NCBI GenBank assembly: GCA_964247265.1
Contig: CAXTTS010000014.1
Coordinates: forward strand, 1-30,274
Length of the DNA: 30,274 nucleotides
Origin: Alterirhizorhabdus sp964247265
GTDB lineage: Bacteria > Pseudomonadota > Alphaproteobacteria > Sphingomonadales > Sphingomonadaceae
Reading direction: 5' to 3'
Below, in pieces: positions 9,221 through 17,656 of the stretch. The notes beneath the pieces were generated by a model. That model was given only the letters and a program-made list of their open reading frames with translations. It had not been told where the DNA came from and searched no databases. The position numbers were made by a program, and so were the translations under genes. The first letter of the stretch is position 1. Each line of letters opens with the position of its first letter.

Positions 9221-10594
9221 ATGGCGCAACTCGATCATATCCTCAACAAGCCCGTGGTCTGGCGTGGCGCAACTACCGATGGCGATACGAAAATCTTTCT
9301 CAATGGCCTGCAGGCGAACATTCTGAAAGGCCACGGCCGCAACAACACCGCGAACATCTTCCTGGAACTGCCCGGTGATTCGCAGCGCGCCAGGAAGGTG
9401 GTGGCGGCACTCGCGCCGTTCGTCACGGATGCCCGCCGCCAGCTGATCGATGCCGATCGAAAGCGCGGCGACAGGAGCTATGACGGTGGCGGGATCGGCT
9501 GCCTGTTCCTCAGCGGAGAGGGTTATCGGCGGCTGGGGCTGGCGGCGCCCGGCGGCGATCCCGTCTTCGCCGGCGGGATGGCGGCGCGGCGCGACCGGCT
9601 GAACGATCCCGACCGCGCGCATTGGGGCGAAGGCCCGTGGAACCGGGCGAACGGGCACCCAAACCTGCTGCTGCTGCTCGGCGACGACGATGCGAACCGC
9701 CTGCAACAGCGCCTCGGCGAAGCGATCGACGCGACCGAAGGATCGGGCGCGCGGCTGGTCGGCATCGACCGCGGCAAGGCGATCTTCGATGAAAACGGCG
9801 TCGGGCTGGAGCATTTCGGCTATGCCGACGGCGTGAGCCAGCCCATCTTCCTCGACGAGGGGGGCATCGCCGCGCACGCCGCCGGGGCATGGAACGAGGT
9901 GTTCGATCCGAGCCAGTTCATCGTCGCCGACCCCGCCGGCGGCGATCTGGCGGCCGGTGCCTTCTTCGTCTATCGCAAGCTCGAACAGAATGTCGCCTTG
10001 TTCAAGCATCTGGAGGACGACAGGTTCGTCGGCGCCTTTCATCCCCCGATCGACAACAAGGATCGGCCCGGGGCGATGCTGGTCGGCCGGTTCGAGGATG
10101 GCACGCCGCTAGCTCTGCACTGCGATGCCGCTGTGCAGGTGCCGCCGACCAACGATTTCGATTATAGCGGCGCCAGCGGCGCGCGCTGCCCGGTGCGATC
10201 GCATATCCGCAAGGTGAACCCGCGCACGGCGGGAACCCGCGGCGCGATCATGGCCCGGCGCGGCATACCCTATGACGAGCGGAACGGCGGCAGGCCCGAA
10301 CCGGCGACCGAGCATGTCGGCCTGCTGTTCATGGCCTATATGGCCGATATCGGCGCGCAGTTCGAAGTGACGCAGGCGGACTGGGCGAATTCCCCGTCCT
10401 TCCCGGCCGTCGACAGCGGGCTGGACCCGGTGATCGGCCAGCGCCGCCACGGCACCGCACCCACGCCGGCCGAAGGCAAGTGGCAGGATGCCTGCTCCGG
10501 CGCCAAAGCGCAGTTCGACATGACGAACTGCGTCACGCTGAAGGGCGGCGAATATTTCTTCGCGCCCTCGCTGCCGTTCCTGCGCGGCCTTTGA
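9221..10594 (+). CDS. DyP-type heme peroxidase (457 aa)
   Basis: DyP-type peroxidases are heme enzymes that use hydrogen peroxide to oxidise dyes, phenolics and other compounds. The distal GxxDG motif is G200-Y-A-D203-G204 inside EHFGYADGVSQP. The likely proximal heme ligand is H328 in CPVRSHIRKVNPR, followed by the RRGIPY segment typical of the family. Length 457 aa is in the range of the longer DyP classes. No Sec or Tat signal is visible and no encapsulin gene is adjacent, so it is probably cytosolic. GGAGG lies just upstream of the ATG. A strong hairpin follows the stop. The nearest genes, argG and ridA, do not suggest a substrate. Confidence 0.93.
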   Translation: MAQLDHILNKPVVWRGATTDGDTKIFLNGLQANILKGHGRNNTANIFLELPGDSQRARKVVAALAPFVTDARRQLIDADRKRGDRSYDGGGIGCLFLSGEGYRRLGLAAPGGDPVFAGGMAARRDRLNDPDRAHWGEGPWNRANGHPNLLLLLGDDDANRLQQRLGEAIDATEGSGARLVGIDRGKAIFDENGVGLEHFGYADGVSQPIFLDEGGIAAHAAGAWNEVFDPSQFIVADPAGGDLAAGAFFVYRKLEQNVALFKHLEDDRFVGAFHPPIDNKDRPGAMLVGRFEDGTPLALHCDAAVQVPPTNDFDYSGASGARCPVRSHIRKVNPRTAGTRGAIMARRGIPYDERNGGRPEPATEHVGLLFMAYMADIGAQFEVTQADWANSPSFPAVDSGLDPVIGQRRHGTAPTPAEGKWQDACSGAKAQFDMTNCVTLKGGEYFFAPSLPFLRGL

Positions 10595-10597
10595 GCC

Positions 10598-10635
10598 TGC
10601 CGGCCGGGCGGCACCTTGACGCCGCCCGGCCGGCA
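10598..10635 (+). terminator. Strong stem-loop after the DyP peroxidase
   Basis: TGCCGGCCGGGCGGC at 10598-10612 pairs perfectly with 10621-10635: a 15-bp GC-rich stem with an 8-base loop starting three bases after the peroxidase stop. No T run follows. It is most simply the terminator of the peroxidase transcript, and it leaves only 15 bases before the ridA-like ATG. Confidence 0.75.
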
Positions 10636-10650
10636 CCCGAATAGAGGGGC

Positions 10651-11124
10651 ATGAGCGACGCTCCCGAAACCCGCCTGGCCGCACTCGGCATCACCCTGCC
10701 GGCGCCGGCCGCCCCGGTGGCGGCCTATGTGCCTGCCGTCGAGATTGGCGGACTGCTCCACATTTCCGGCCAGCTGCCGTTCCGCGAGGATGGCTCGCTG
10801 ATCGCCGGCCGGCTGGGCGCGGATTTCAACGTCGACTATGGCCGGCAGGCGGCGGAGCGATGCGGCGTCATGCTGATCGCGCAGATCAAGGCGGCGCTCG
10901 GCGGCAGCCTCGACCGGGTCGAGCGGATCGTCAAGCTCGGCGCGTTCGTCGCCTCCGATCCGCATTTTACCGATCAGCCGAAGGTCGCCAATGGCGCGTC
11001 CGAACTGATGGTCGCCGTGTTCGGCGAGGCGGGGCGCCATGCGCGCAGCGCCGTCGGCGTGCCGGTGCTGCCGCTCGGCGCGGCGGTAGAGGTCGATGCG
11101 ATCGTCGCCGTTCGCCCTGCTTGA
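10651..11124 (+). CDS. RidA/YjgF family protein (157 aa)
   Basis: RidA-family proteins often hydrolyse reactive enamine/imine intermediates from amino-acid dehydratases. This is the longer subtype (about 155 aa; E. coli RidA is 128). The key arginine is present as R132 in HARSAVGVPVLP, and the conserved acidic residue is E147 in AAVEVDAI, so imine deaminase activity is plausible but not shown. AGAGGGG precedes the ATG. The 3' end overlaps the GDPD gene by 29 bases, so the two are probably co-transcribed and coupled. The start lies right after the hairpin that ends the peroxidase gene, so its promoter must overlap the hairpin or lie further upstream. Confidence 0.88.
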   Translation: MSDAPETRLAALGITLPAPAAPVAAYVPAVEIGGLLHISGQLPFREDGSLIAGRLGADFNVDYGRQAAERCGVMLIAQIKAALGGSLDRVERIVKLGAFVASDPHFTDQPKVANGASELMVAVFGEAGRHARSAVGVPVLPLGAAVEVDAIVAVRPA

Positions 11125-11857
11125 TAGCCTGATCGCACCGGCGCCCGCGGCCAAGCGGGTCGCCTTCCTGTCCGGCCGGTCCTTTGCCCATCGTGGCCTG
11201 TACGGGGGCGGCCTGATCGAGAACAGCCGCGCTGCCTTTCACGCGGCGATCGCGATCGGTCACGGCATCGAGTGCGACGTGCAGGCGGCGCGGGACGGCG
11301 AAGCCTTCGTCTTCCACGACGATACGCTCGATCGGCTCACCGCCGAGCACGGCCCGCTCGCCACCCGTGCCGCCAGCGCTCTCGATCGCGTGCTGCTGAA
11401 CGGAACCGGCGAGGCGCTGCCGCGTCTCACCGAAATGCTGAGCCTCGTCGCCGGGCGCGTCCCGCTCCTGATCGAAGTGAAGGCCAGGCGCGGCGCTGTC
11501 GGCCCGCTCTGCCTCAGCGTGCGGCGCGCGCTGGAGGGGTATCGCGGCCCGGTCGCGGTGATGTCGTTCAATCCCGAGGTGGCGCGCTGGTTCGCCCGGC
11601 ATGGCTCACGCATCACGCGCGGGCTGGTCGTCAGCGAGCAAGGGAAAGGCGGCTGGCGCGGGCGGATCGAGCGGCGCCTGTCGCTGTGGCACGCGAAGCC
11701 CGATTTCCTCGCCTATGACGTGCGCGATCTGCCGTCGCGCTTCGCTGCCGCCGCCCGCGCGCGCGGCCTGCCGCTGCTGACCTGGACGGTGCGCGGCACC
11801 GAGGCCGAAGCCGCCGCCGCGCTGCACGCCGACGCGACGATCTACGAGCGGGCATGA
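11096..11857 (+). CDS. Glycerophosphodiester phosphodiesterase (253 aa)
   Basis: GDPD enzymes release glycerol-3-phosphate from glycerophosphodiesters produced by phospholipid turnover. The catalytic set is visible: H32 and R33 in AHRG, E42-N43, E59 and D61, and H74-D75 in FHDD, plus the IEVK strand. Length suits the bacterial UgpQ-type cytosolic enzyme; no signal peptide is seen. The ATG lies inside the end of the ridA-like gene after AGAGG, and the stop overlaps the next gene in an ATGA, so three genes appear translationally coupled. Confidence 0.93.
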   Translation: MRSSPFALLDSLIAPAPAAKRVAFLSGRSFAHRGLYGGGLIENSRAAFHAAIAIGHGIECDVQAARDGEAFVFHDDTLDRLTAEHGPLATRAASALDRVLLNGTGEALPRLTEMLSLVAGRVPLLIEVKARRGAVGPLCLSVRRALEGYRGPVAVMSFNPEVARWFARHGSRITRGLVVSEQGKGGWRGRIERRLSLWHAKPDFLAYDVRDLPSRFAAAARARGLPLLTWTVRGTEAEAAAALHADATIYERA

Positions 11858-12984
11858 GCGAGGTCGTCGCCCGCATGGCGGACGGGATCGCCGCCTTCGA
11901 CGCGGCCGAATGGGACGCCTGTGCCGGTGGCGACAACCCGTTCGTCAGCCACGCCTTCCTGTCCGCGCTGGAGGATTCGGGCAGCGCCACCGCGCGGCGC
12001 GGCTGGCAGCCGGTGCCGATCGCGATCGACGATGGCGATGGCCGCCTCGCCGCCGTGCTGCCGGCTTATGCCAAGACGCACAGCCAGGGCGAATATGTCT
12101 TCGATCATGGCTGGGCGGATGCGTGGACGCGGGCGGGCGGGCAATATTATCCCAAGCTCCAGATCGCGGTTCCGTTCAGCCCGGTGCCCGGCCCGCGCCT
12201 GCTGGCCCGCGATCCGGCGCTTGCCCCCAACCTGATCGCGGCGGCGGAAGCGGTGGTGCGCCAGCATGGCCTCTCCTCCGCTCACGCCACCTTCGTCGCG
12301 GCCGAACAGATCCCGTTGTTCGAGGCGGCGGGCTGGCTGATCCGCGAGGATCGCCAGTTCCACTGGACGAACGACGGCTATGGCAGCTTCGACGATTTCC
12401 TGGGCGCGCTGGCCTCGCGCAAGCGCAAGGCGATCCGCAAGGAACGCGCCGCAGCCGTCGAGGGGCTGGAGATCGCCCATCTCACCGGCGCTAGCCTTAC
12501 CGAGGCGCATTGGGATGCCTTCTGGCTGTTCTACCAGGATACCGGCGCGCGCAAATGGGGCCGGCCCTATCTGACCCGCCGCTTCTTCTCGCTGCTGGGC
12601 GAGCGGATGGCCGATAAGGTGCTGCTGATGCTGGCGCTGCGCGACGGCCAGCCGATCGCCGGCGCGCTCAACCTGATCGGCGCGGACACGCTCTACGGCC
12701 GCTATTGGGGTGCGCGCGAGGAGGTGCCGTTCCTCCATTTCGAACTATGCTATTATCAGGCGATCGACGCTGCCATCGCGCGCGGGCTGAAGCATGTCGA
12801 GGCCGGCGCGCAGGGCGATCACAAGCTGGCGCGCGGCTATGTGCCCGTGCCCACCTGGTCGGCCCATTACATACCCGATCCGGGCTTCCGCCGGGCGGTG
12901 GCCGACTATCTCGTCGCCGAACGCCACGCGATCGAGCAAGACATAGCCGTGCTGACCGAAATGGCTCCGTTCAAGCGCGGCTAA
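11854..12984 (+). CDS. FemAB-like / DUF482 GNAT-fold acyltransferase (376 aa)
   Basis: The segments NPFVSHAFLSALEDSGSA, ARRGWQPVPI and HGWADAWTRAGGQYYPKLQ, with EAGAQGDHKLARGY near the C-terminus, are typical of the DUF482 group (FemAB-like, annotated as peptidoglycan biosynthesis/recognition). These have two GNAT-like folds and are assumed to transfer acyl or aminoacyl groups, but the substrate is not established. Length near 380 aa is normal. The ATG overlaps the GDPD stop by four bases (ATGA). It ends the ridA-GDPD run and faces the Sel1 gene across a hairpin. Confidence 0.85.
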   Translation: MSEVVARMADGIAAFDAAEWDACAGGDNPFVSHAFLSALEDSGSATARRGWQPVPIAIDDGDGRLAAVLPAYAKTHSQGEYVFDHGWADAWTRAGGQYYPKLQIAVPFSPVPGPRLLARDPALAPNLIAAAEAVVRQHGLSSAHATFVAAEQIPLFEAAGWLIREDRQFHWTNDGYGSFDDFLGALASRKRKAIRKERAAAVEGLEIAHLTGASLTEAHWDAFWLFYQDTGARKWGRPYLTRRFFSLLGERMADKVLLMLALRDGQPIAGALNLIGADTLYGRYWGAREEVPFLHFELCYYQAIDAAIARGLKHVEAGAQGDHKLARGYVPVPTWSAHYIPDPGFRRAVADYLVAERHAIEQDIAVLTEMAPFKRG

Positions 12985-13015
12985 GCGGGCGAAGCGGCGC
13001 GATCAGTTCGCCCGC
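12985..13015. terminator. Bidirectional terminator-like hairpin between DUF482 and Sel1 genes
   Basis: GCGGGCGAA at 12985-12993 and TTCGCCCGC at 13007-13015 form a perfect 9-bp stem with a 13-base loop. It begins directly after the stop of the plus-strand gene and includes the last codons of the convergent Sel1 gene. Confidence 0.6.
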
Positions 13016-13296
13016 ATACCCGACTGGATCCACGCCCGCGCCTGACGCTGCGCCTCGGCGATCTCGCGCGCGCTCATTTCCCCGGCGATCTCCGCACGGC
13101 AAGCCTGGCCGGCGCTGTTGCCGCCGACGGCCGCGAGATTGAACCATTTGTGCGCCTCGACCAGATCGACGATCACGCCGGAACTGCCGGAGGAATAAGC
13201 GATGCCCAGATCATAATAGGCCTCCGGGTCGCCGCGCACGGCATCGGCCAGGCGGCTCTCGATCAGGTAGTTCGCGGCGGAAAGGCTGTGTGCCAT
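13003..13296 (-). CDS. Small Sel1-repeat protein (97 aa)
   Basis: The centre of this small protein (about residues 22-75) fits one to one and a half Sel1-like repeats: DPEAYYDLGIAYSSG followed by VEAHKWFNLAAVGG and an EIAEAQRQA helix. Sel1 repeats are TPR-like helical hairpins used in protein-protein contacts. No signal peptide or membrane segment is visible, so it is probably cytosolic. GAGG lies about 8 bases upstream of the ATG. It follows panC on the same strand with a 65-base gap containing an inverted repeat. Function is unknown beyond a likely scaffold role. Confidence 0.85.
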   Translation of the reverse strand: MAHSLSAANYLIESRLADAVRGDPEAYYDLGIAYSSGSSGVIVDLVEAHKWFNLAAVGGNSAGQACRAEIAGEMSAREIAEAQRQARAWIQSGMRAN

Positions 13297-13309
13297 CGTG
13301 GTGCCTCAC

Positions 13310-13336
13310 ATTCGGACGGTTTCGCTGCATCCGAAT
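13310..13336 (-). repeat. Inverted repeat between panC and the Sel1 gene
   Basis: ATTCGGA at 13310-13316 and TCCGAAT at 13330-13336 form a perfect 7-bp stem with a 13-base loop, 26 bases past the panC stop and 13 bases before the Sel1 ATG. It could end panC transcription or be part of the Sel1 promoter or operator. Confidence 0.4.
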
Positions 13337-13361
13337 TTGGCGCCGAACTCGTTACAACTGG

Positions 13362-14207
13362 TTAATGCGCAAGCAGTCGCAGATTATCTATTAGTCTAAC
13401 CCGCCCGAGTTTCGCGGCAGCCAGTAATCGCGCCTCGCGCGCGATATTATCGACCGTAATTAAAGTCTCCGCGTCGCAGACCGTTACATAGTCGATCGGG
13501 CCGAAGCCGGCATCGGCCAGCTTCCGTCGCACGAGCGCCGTCGCCTCCGCCACCGGCTCGCCGCGTGCGATCGCCGCCGCCGCCTCGCCCAGCGCGCGCG
13601 GCAGGGCACGCGCCGCGATCCGCTGCGCCGGATCGAGATAGGCATTGCGCGAGGAGAGAGCGAGCCCGTCGTCCTCCCGTTCGGTCGGCACGCCGACGAT
13701 CGCGATCGCCATGTCCAGATCGGCGACCATGCGGCGGATCACAGCCAGTTGCTGATAATCCTTCTCACCGAACAATGCGGTGTCGGGGCAGACCTGATGC
13801 AGCAGCTTGCTCACCACCGTGGCGACGCCGTCGAAATGGCCGGGCCGGGCGGCGCCGTCCAGCCCCTCGCTCACGCCGCGCACCGATATGGTGGTGGCGA
13901 AACCGGCGGGGTACATCTCGGCCACGTCCGGCGCCCACAGCAGGTCGCAACCCGCCGCCTCCAGCATCTTGGCGTCGGTCGCCTCGCGGCGCGGATAGGT
14001 CGCCAGATCCTCGTTCGGGCCGAACTGAGTGGGGTTGACGAAGATCGACGCGACGACATGCCGCGCCCGTCGCTTCGCCTCCGCCACCAGCGCCATATGG
14101 CCGTTGTGCAGCGCCCCCATCGTGGGCACCAGCGCCACCGTTCCGCCGTCTCCGCGCAGCCCCGCGACCGCCTGCCGCAGGCTCGCCCGATCACGAATGA
14201 TTTGCAC
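13362..14207 (-). CDS. panC: Pantothenate synthetase
   Basis: PanC joins pantoate and beta-alanine with ATP to make pantothenate for coenzyme A. The PTMGALHNGH motif (HxGH nucleotide-binding signature), FVNPTQFGPNED, GEKDYQQL and the ALSSRN segment are all diagnostic. The start is a GTG at 14207 (VQIIRDRASLRQA), backed by GGAGGTG nine bases upstream; the ATG at 14282 would add an unlikely 25-residue extension. This gives 281 aa, normal for the family. It is divergent from mipZ with 94 bases between. panB is not in the window. Confidence 0.95.
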   Translation of the reverse strand: MQIIRDRASLRQAVAGLRGDGGTVALVPTMGALHNGHMALVAEAKRRARHVVASIFVNPTQFGPNEDLATYPRREATDAKMLEAAGCDLLWAPDVAEMYPAGFATTISVRGVSEGLDGAARPGHFDGVATVVSKLLHQVCPDTALFGEKDYQQLAVIRRMVADLDMAIAIVGVPTEREDDGLALSSRNAYLDPAQRIAARALPRALGEAAAAIARGEPVAEATALVRRKLADAGFGPIDYVTVCDAETLITVDNIAREARLLAAAKLGRVRLIDNLRLLAH

Positions 14208-14301
14208 GAAAGCGGCACCTCCGATAGACGCTGGAGGCGTTCTTTGGGGGGCGCGAAGCCCGGAAGCAAGGGCCGGAATCAAGAGGCAGGCACTGCGTCA
14301 C

Positions 14302-15099
14302 ATGGCCGTCGGAACACCGCATTTCATCGTCTTCGCCAATGAAAAGGGCGGCTCCGGCAAGTCGACCAGCGCGGTCCACACGGCCGTCGCGCTCGCCGCC
14401 GCCGGCCGCCGCGTGGCCGCGCTGGATATGGATACGCGCCAGCGCACGCTGGCCCGCTACCTCGAAAACCGGCAGGCCACCACACGCCGGCTGGGCATCG
14501 ACCTGCCGATGCCGCTGTTCGATACGTTCGATCCGGCCAAGGGCATCGCGATCGACGCGCGACTGGATGCGCTGGCCGCCGAGGCCGAGATCGTCGTGGT
14601 CGATACGCCGGGCCGTGACGATCCCGATGCGCGCGCCGCGATCATCCGCGCCGACACGCTCGTCACCCCGATCAACGACAGCTTCATCGATCTCGATCTG
14701 ATCGGCCAGGTGGATGCCGAGACGTACAAGGTGCGCCGCCCCAGTTTCTATGCCGAGCTGGTGTGGGAAGCGCGCAAGCAGCGCGGCAAGCGCGATGGTG
14801 CCACGGTGGACTGGGTGGTGCTGCGCAATCGCCTCCAGCATATCGAGGCGCGCAACATGAAGCGGGTGGCGGCGGCGCTGGGCGAGCTGTCCAAGCGGGT
14901 CGGCTTCCGCATCGTGCCCGGTTTGTCCGAGCGGGTGATCTTCCGCGAACTGTTCCCGAAGGGCCTCACCTTGCTCGATCTCGCCGCCATCGGCGAGGCG
15001 GGCGTCGCCCACATCGCCGCGCGGCAGGAATTGCGCGAGATGGTGTCGAGCTTCGCCCTGCCCGATTGGCCGACGCAGCGGGTGGCGGCGGCCGGATGA
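14302..15099 (+). CDS. mipZ: Division-plane positioning ATPase MipZ
   Basis: MipZ is a ParA-type ATPase of alphaproteobacteria that forms a gradient from the ParB-bound poles and inhibits FtsZ, placing the ring at mid-cell. The deviant Walker A NEKGGSGKST carries the signature lysine K15. Further MipZ-specific segments are RQRTLARYLENR, the DTPG loop, TPINDSFIDLDLIGQVD, DWVVLRNRL followed by EARN, and KRVGFRIVPGLSERVIFRELFPKGLTLLD; these match the remembered Caulobacter MipZ closely. The start at 14302 gives 265 aa; the open frame extends upstream over the panC promoter region. The Shine-Dalgarno is weak. It is followed after 13 bases by a J-domain gene. Confidence 0.94.
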   Translation: MAVGTPHFIVFANEKGGSGKSTSAVHTAVALAAAGRRVAALDMDTRQRTLARYLENRQATTRRLGIDLPMPLFDTFDPAKGIAIDARLDALAAEAEIVVVDTPGRDDPDARAAIIRADTLVTPINDSFIDLDLIGQVDAETYKVRRPSFYAELVWEARKQRGKRDGATVDWVVLRNRLQHIEARNMKRVAAALGELSKRVGFRIVPGLSERVIFRELFPKGLTLLDLAAIGEAGVAHIAARQELREMVSSFALPDWPTQRVAAAG

Positions 15100-15112
15100 G
15101 GCGCCACCGCCG

Positions 15113-15559
15113 ATGAGCCTGCTGCTGCTGATCGCGGCGGCCATCGGCATCTGGGCTTGGAAATCGGGCGTGTACCGGCAGGTCCGCTGGCCGGATATCG
15201 CCGCGATCGTCGCCGGCCTGCTCGCCCTCCGTTTGATGACGCGCGGCGAGTGGCTGCCGGCGCTGATCGGCGTGGGCTGGTCGGTCGGCTGGCTGTGGTT
15301 CGGCCGCCGCAAGCTGATCCCGCGCCGCACGCCACCCAGCGGCACGCCACGCAGCCCCATGATGAGCGCGGACGAGGCGCGCGGCGTGCTGGACGTGCCC
15401 GCTGCCGCCGATGCCGCCACGATCCGTGCCGCCCACCGCCGCCTGATCCTGCGCGTCCATCCCGATGCCGGCGGATCGGCCGAACTCGCCCGGCGGGTCA
15501 ACAGCGCGCGCGATGCCCTGCTGGCCGATCTGAACCGAAGCCGCCCTCGCGCCTCCTGA
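15113..15559 (+). CDS. Membrane-anchored J-domain protein (148 aa)
   Basis: The N-terminal half is hydrophobic (about residues 1-15 and 27-64, probably two or three membrane segments). The C-terminal half, from about residue 84, is a short J domain with the HPD motif at residues 116-118 (LRVHPDAGGS). The layout resembles small DnaJ/TIM14-like proteins that recruit DnaK to the membrane; the client is unknown. Length is normal for this group. It lies 13 bases after mipZ and 32 bases before the phosphomannomutase gene, so the three may be one transcript. Confidence 0.87.
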   Translation: MSLLLLIAAAIGIWAWKSGVYRQVRWPDIAAIVAGLLALRLMTRGEWLPALIGVGWSVGWLWFGRRKLIPRRTPPSGTPRSPMMSADEARGVLDVPAAADAATIRAAHRRLILRVHPDAGGSAELARRVNSARDALLADLNRSRPRAS

Positions 15560-15591
15560 CGGGGCGTGATTAACCGGGCGGGGAGAAGAGA

Positions 15592-16971
15592 ATGTCGCAC
15601 CGCATCGATCCGACCTCGCTGCGCGAATATGACATTCGCGGCGTCCCCGGCAGCACGCTCGGGCCGGCGGACGCTCATGCGATCGGACGCAGCTTCGCCA
15701 CCCGGCTTCGCCGCGCCGGCGGCACGCGCGTGGCGGTCGGCTATGATGGCCGGCTCTCCTCGCCGCTACTGGAGGCGGCGCTGATCGACGGGCTGACGCA
15801 AAGCGGCGTCGATGTCGTGCGGATCGGTCTCGGCCCCACGCCGATGCTCTATCATGCCGAGGCAACGCTGGAGGTGGATGGCGGCATCCAGATCACCGGC
15901 AGCCACAATCCGCCCGACCATAACGGCTTGAAGCTGGTGCTCCAGCACCGCCCCTTCTTCGGCGACGACATCCAGTCGCTCGGCCGCATGGCCGAAGCAG
16001 GCGACTGGGAGGAGGGCGCGGGCATCGTCTCGTCCGCCGATATGATCGATATCTATGTCGACCGGCTGATGCAGGGCTATGCCGGCGGCGCTTTCCGGAT
16101 CGGCTGGGATGCCGGCAACGGTGCGGCCGGCGAGGTGATCGAGAAATTGGTGAGGCGGCTGCCCGGCGAGCATCGCACGCTCTACACCGCGATTGACGGT
16201 CGCTTCCCGAACCACCACCCCGATCCCAGCGAGGAAGCGAACCTCGCCGATCTGAAGCGGCTGGTGGCTGACGAAAGGCTCGACTTCGGCCTTGCCTTCG
16301 ATGGCGACGGCGATCGGCTGGGCGCGGTGGACGGGCAGGGCCGCGTCGTCTCGGCGGACGAGCTGCTCGCGATCCTGGCGGAGCCGGTGCTGCGCGCCGA
16401 GCCGGGCGCCACGATCATCGCCGATGTGAAGGCCAGCCAGATGCTGTTCGATCGCATCGCCGAACTGGGTGGCACCCCGCTGATGGCGAAGTCCGGCCAC
16501 AGCCACATGAAGGCGAAGCTGCGCGAGACGAACGCGGCGCTCGCCGGCGAGACGAGCGGACATTTCTTCTTCGCGCGCGACTTTTACGGCTTTGACGACG
16601 CGCAATATGCCGCCGTGCGGCTGATCGGCGCCGTGCACCTGCTCGGGCGCTCGCTGGCCGCGCTGAAGGATGCGCTGCCGACGCCGGTGAACACGCCCGA
16701 ACTGCGCTTTCCGGTGGCGGAAGACCGCAAGTTCGCCGTGGTGCGGGAGGTGCTCGACCGGCTGGAGGCGGCCGGCGCCGAGGTGAATCGCATCGACGGC
16801 GCGCGGGTGAGCACGCCCGACGGCTGGTGGCTGCTGCGCGCCTCGAACACGCAGGACGTGCTGGTGGCACGGGCGGAGGCGCGCGATCGCGCCGGGCTCG
16901 ACCGGCTGATGGCCATGCTGAACGGGCAGCTAGCGCAAAGCGGCATCGCGGCGGTTCAGGCGAGCGACTGA
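15592..16971 (+). CDS. Phosphomannomutase/phosphoglucomutase
   Basis: An alpha-D-phosphohexomutase that interconverts hexose 1- and 6-phosphates for sugar-nucleotide, polysaccharide and envelope synthesis. The active-site phosphoserine loop is TGSHNPP with S104, the magnesium site is DGDGDR at residues 237-242, the sugar-specificity loop is GETSGHFFF, and the C-terminal phosphate-binding loop is RASNTQ. Length 459 aa fits the AlgC/ManB bifunctional group; the exact preference (mannose or glucose) cannot be fixed from sequence. GGAGAAGAG precedes the ATG. Its 3' end overlaps the convergent tetR gene by 16 bases. Confidence 0.94.
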   Translation: MSHRIDPTSLREYDIRGVPGSTLGPADAHAIGRSFATRLRRAGGTRVAVGYDGRLSSPLLEAALIDGLTQSGVDVVRIGLGPTPMLYHAEATLEVDGGIQITGSHNPPDHNGLKLVLQHRPFFGDDIQSLGRMAEAGDWEEGAGIVSSADMIDIYVDRLMQGYAGGAFRIGWDAGNGAAGEVIEKLVRRLPGEHRTLYTAIDGRFPNHHPDPSEEANLADLKRLVADERLDFGLAFDGDGDRLGAVDGQGRVVSADELLAILAEPVLRAEPGATIIADVKASQMLFDRIAELGGTPLMAKSGHSHMKAKLRETNAALAGETSGHFFFARDFYGFDDAQYAAVRLIGAVHLLGRSLAALKDALPTPVNTPELRFPVAEDRKFAVVREVLDRLEAAGAEVNRIDGARVSTPDGWWLLRASNTQDVLVARAEARDRAGLDRLMAMLNGQLAQSGIAAVQASD

Positions 16972-17519
16972 TCCAGCACGGCATCGAGGATGGCGATCTG
17001 CGCGGCATCGGCGAAGCCCTCCTCCAGCGTGGCGCGCGCGGCCAGCCCCATCACCGCCGCCAGAAGGCTCCGCGCGACTATCAGCGGCTGCCGCTGCAAC
17101 TGGCGCTCGCCGATTGCATCCAATAAAGTCTTCTCGGCCTTGCTCATCCACCAGCTCTGCCGCTGGCGGAACTCCGCTTCCTTCTGGCTCTGCTGCCAAA
17201 AGGCGATGTTGACCTGCCAGGCCTTGCGCGCCTCGTCGCCGATCGCCGACAAGGCGATCAGGCAGCCCCGCACGTCGCGCGGATCGTTGCGGATCACCTG
17301 ATCCACCCGCGTCTGCGCCCGTTCGGCGCAGAACTCGAATACCTCGCCCAGCAGCGCGCTTTTGCTGCTGAAATAATGGGTGACAGCCGTCGTGCTGAAG
17401 CCGGTCAGCCCGGCCAGCCGCCGCACCGTCGCGGCTTCCAGCCCGCCCGCCGCGATCAGATCGATGGCATATTGGACGAGTTCGGCACGCCGGGCATTGT
17501 GATCGGTCGGTGGTGGCAT
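16956..17519 (-). CDS. TetR-family transcriptional regulator (187 aa)
   Basis: The N-terminal helix-turn-helix domain covers about residues 10-55, including AATVRRLAGLTGFSTTAVTHYFSSKSALL, the standard TetR recognition segment. The C-terminal ligand domain is all-helical and rich in Trp, Gln and Arg. The start at 17519 gives a normal TetR length; the frame is open 23 codons further upstream, over the intergenic dyad. The gene is divergent from a KstD-like flavoprotein gene with 137 bases between, which suggests it controls that gene and itself. The effector is unknown. Confidence 0.92.
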   Translation of the reverse strand: MPPPTDHNARRAELVQYAIDLIAAGGLEAATVRRLAGLTGFSTTAVTHYFSSKSALLGEVFEFCAERAQTRVDQVIRNDPRDVRGCLIALSAIGDEARKAWQVNIAFWQQSQKEAEFRQRQSWWMSKAEKTLLDAIGERQLQRQPLIVARSLLAAVMGLAARATLEEGFADAAQIAILDAVLDQSLA

Positions 17520-17528
17520 CTTCGTTCG

Positions 17529-17540
17529 CAACACTTGTTG
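17529..17540. promoter_or_regulatory. Candidate TetR operator (12-bp palindrome)
   Basis: CAACA-CT-TGTTG is a perfect dyad 10 bases upstream of the tetR ATG in the divergent spacer, and it sits in a locally AT-richer patch. Position and symmetry fit an autoregulatory TetR site. The assignment is inference. Confidence 0.45.
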
Positions 17541-17656
17541 TAAATAGAGGACTACCCCGCTAGTGAGGCAGGGAATCGGAGAAGGCAAATATTGGCGATC
17601 GGCTGTCCTGCCCCGCGGGTCCGCTTGGTCGGCCCAGCCCCGGCAGGAGAGAGACG

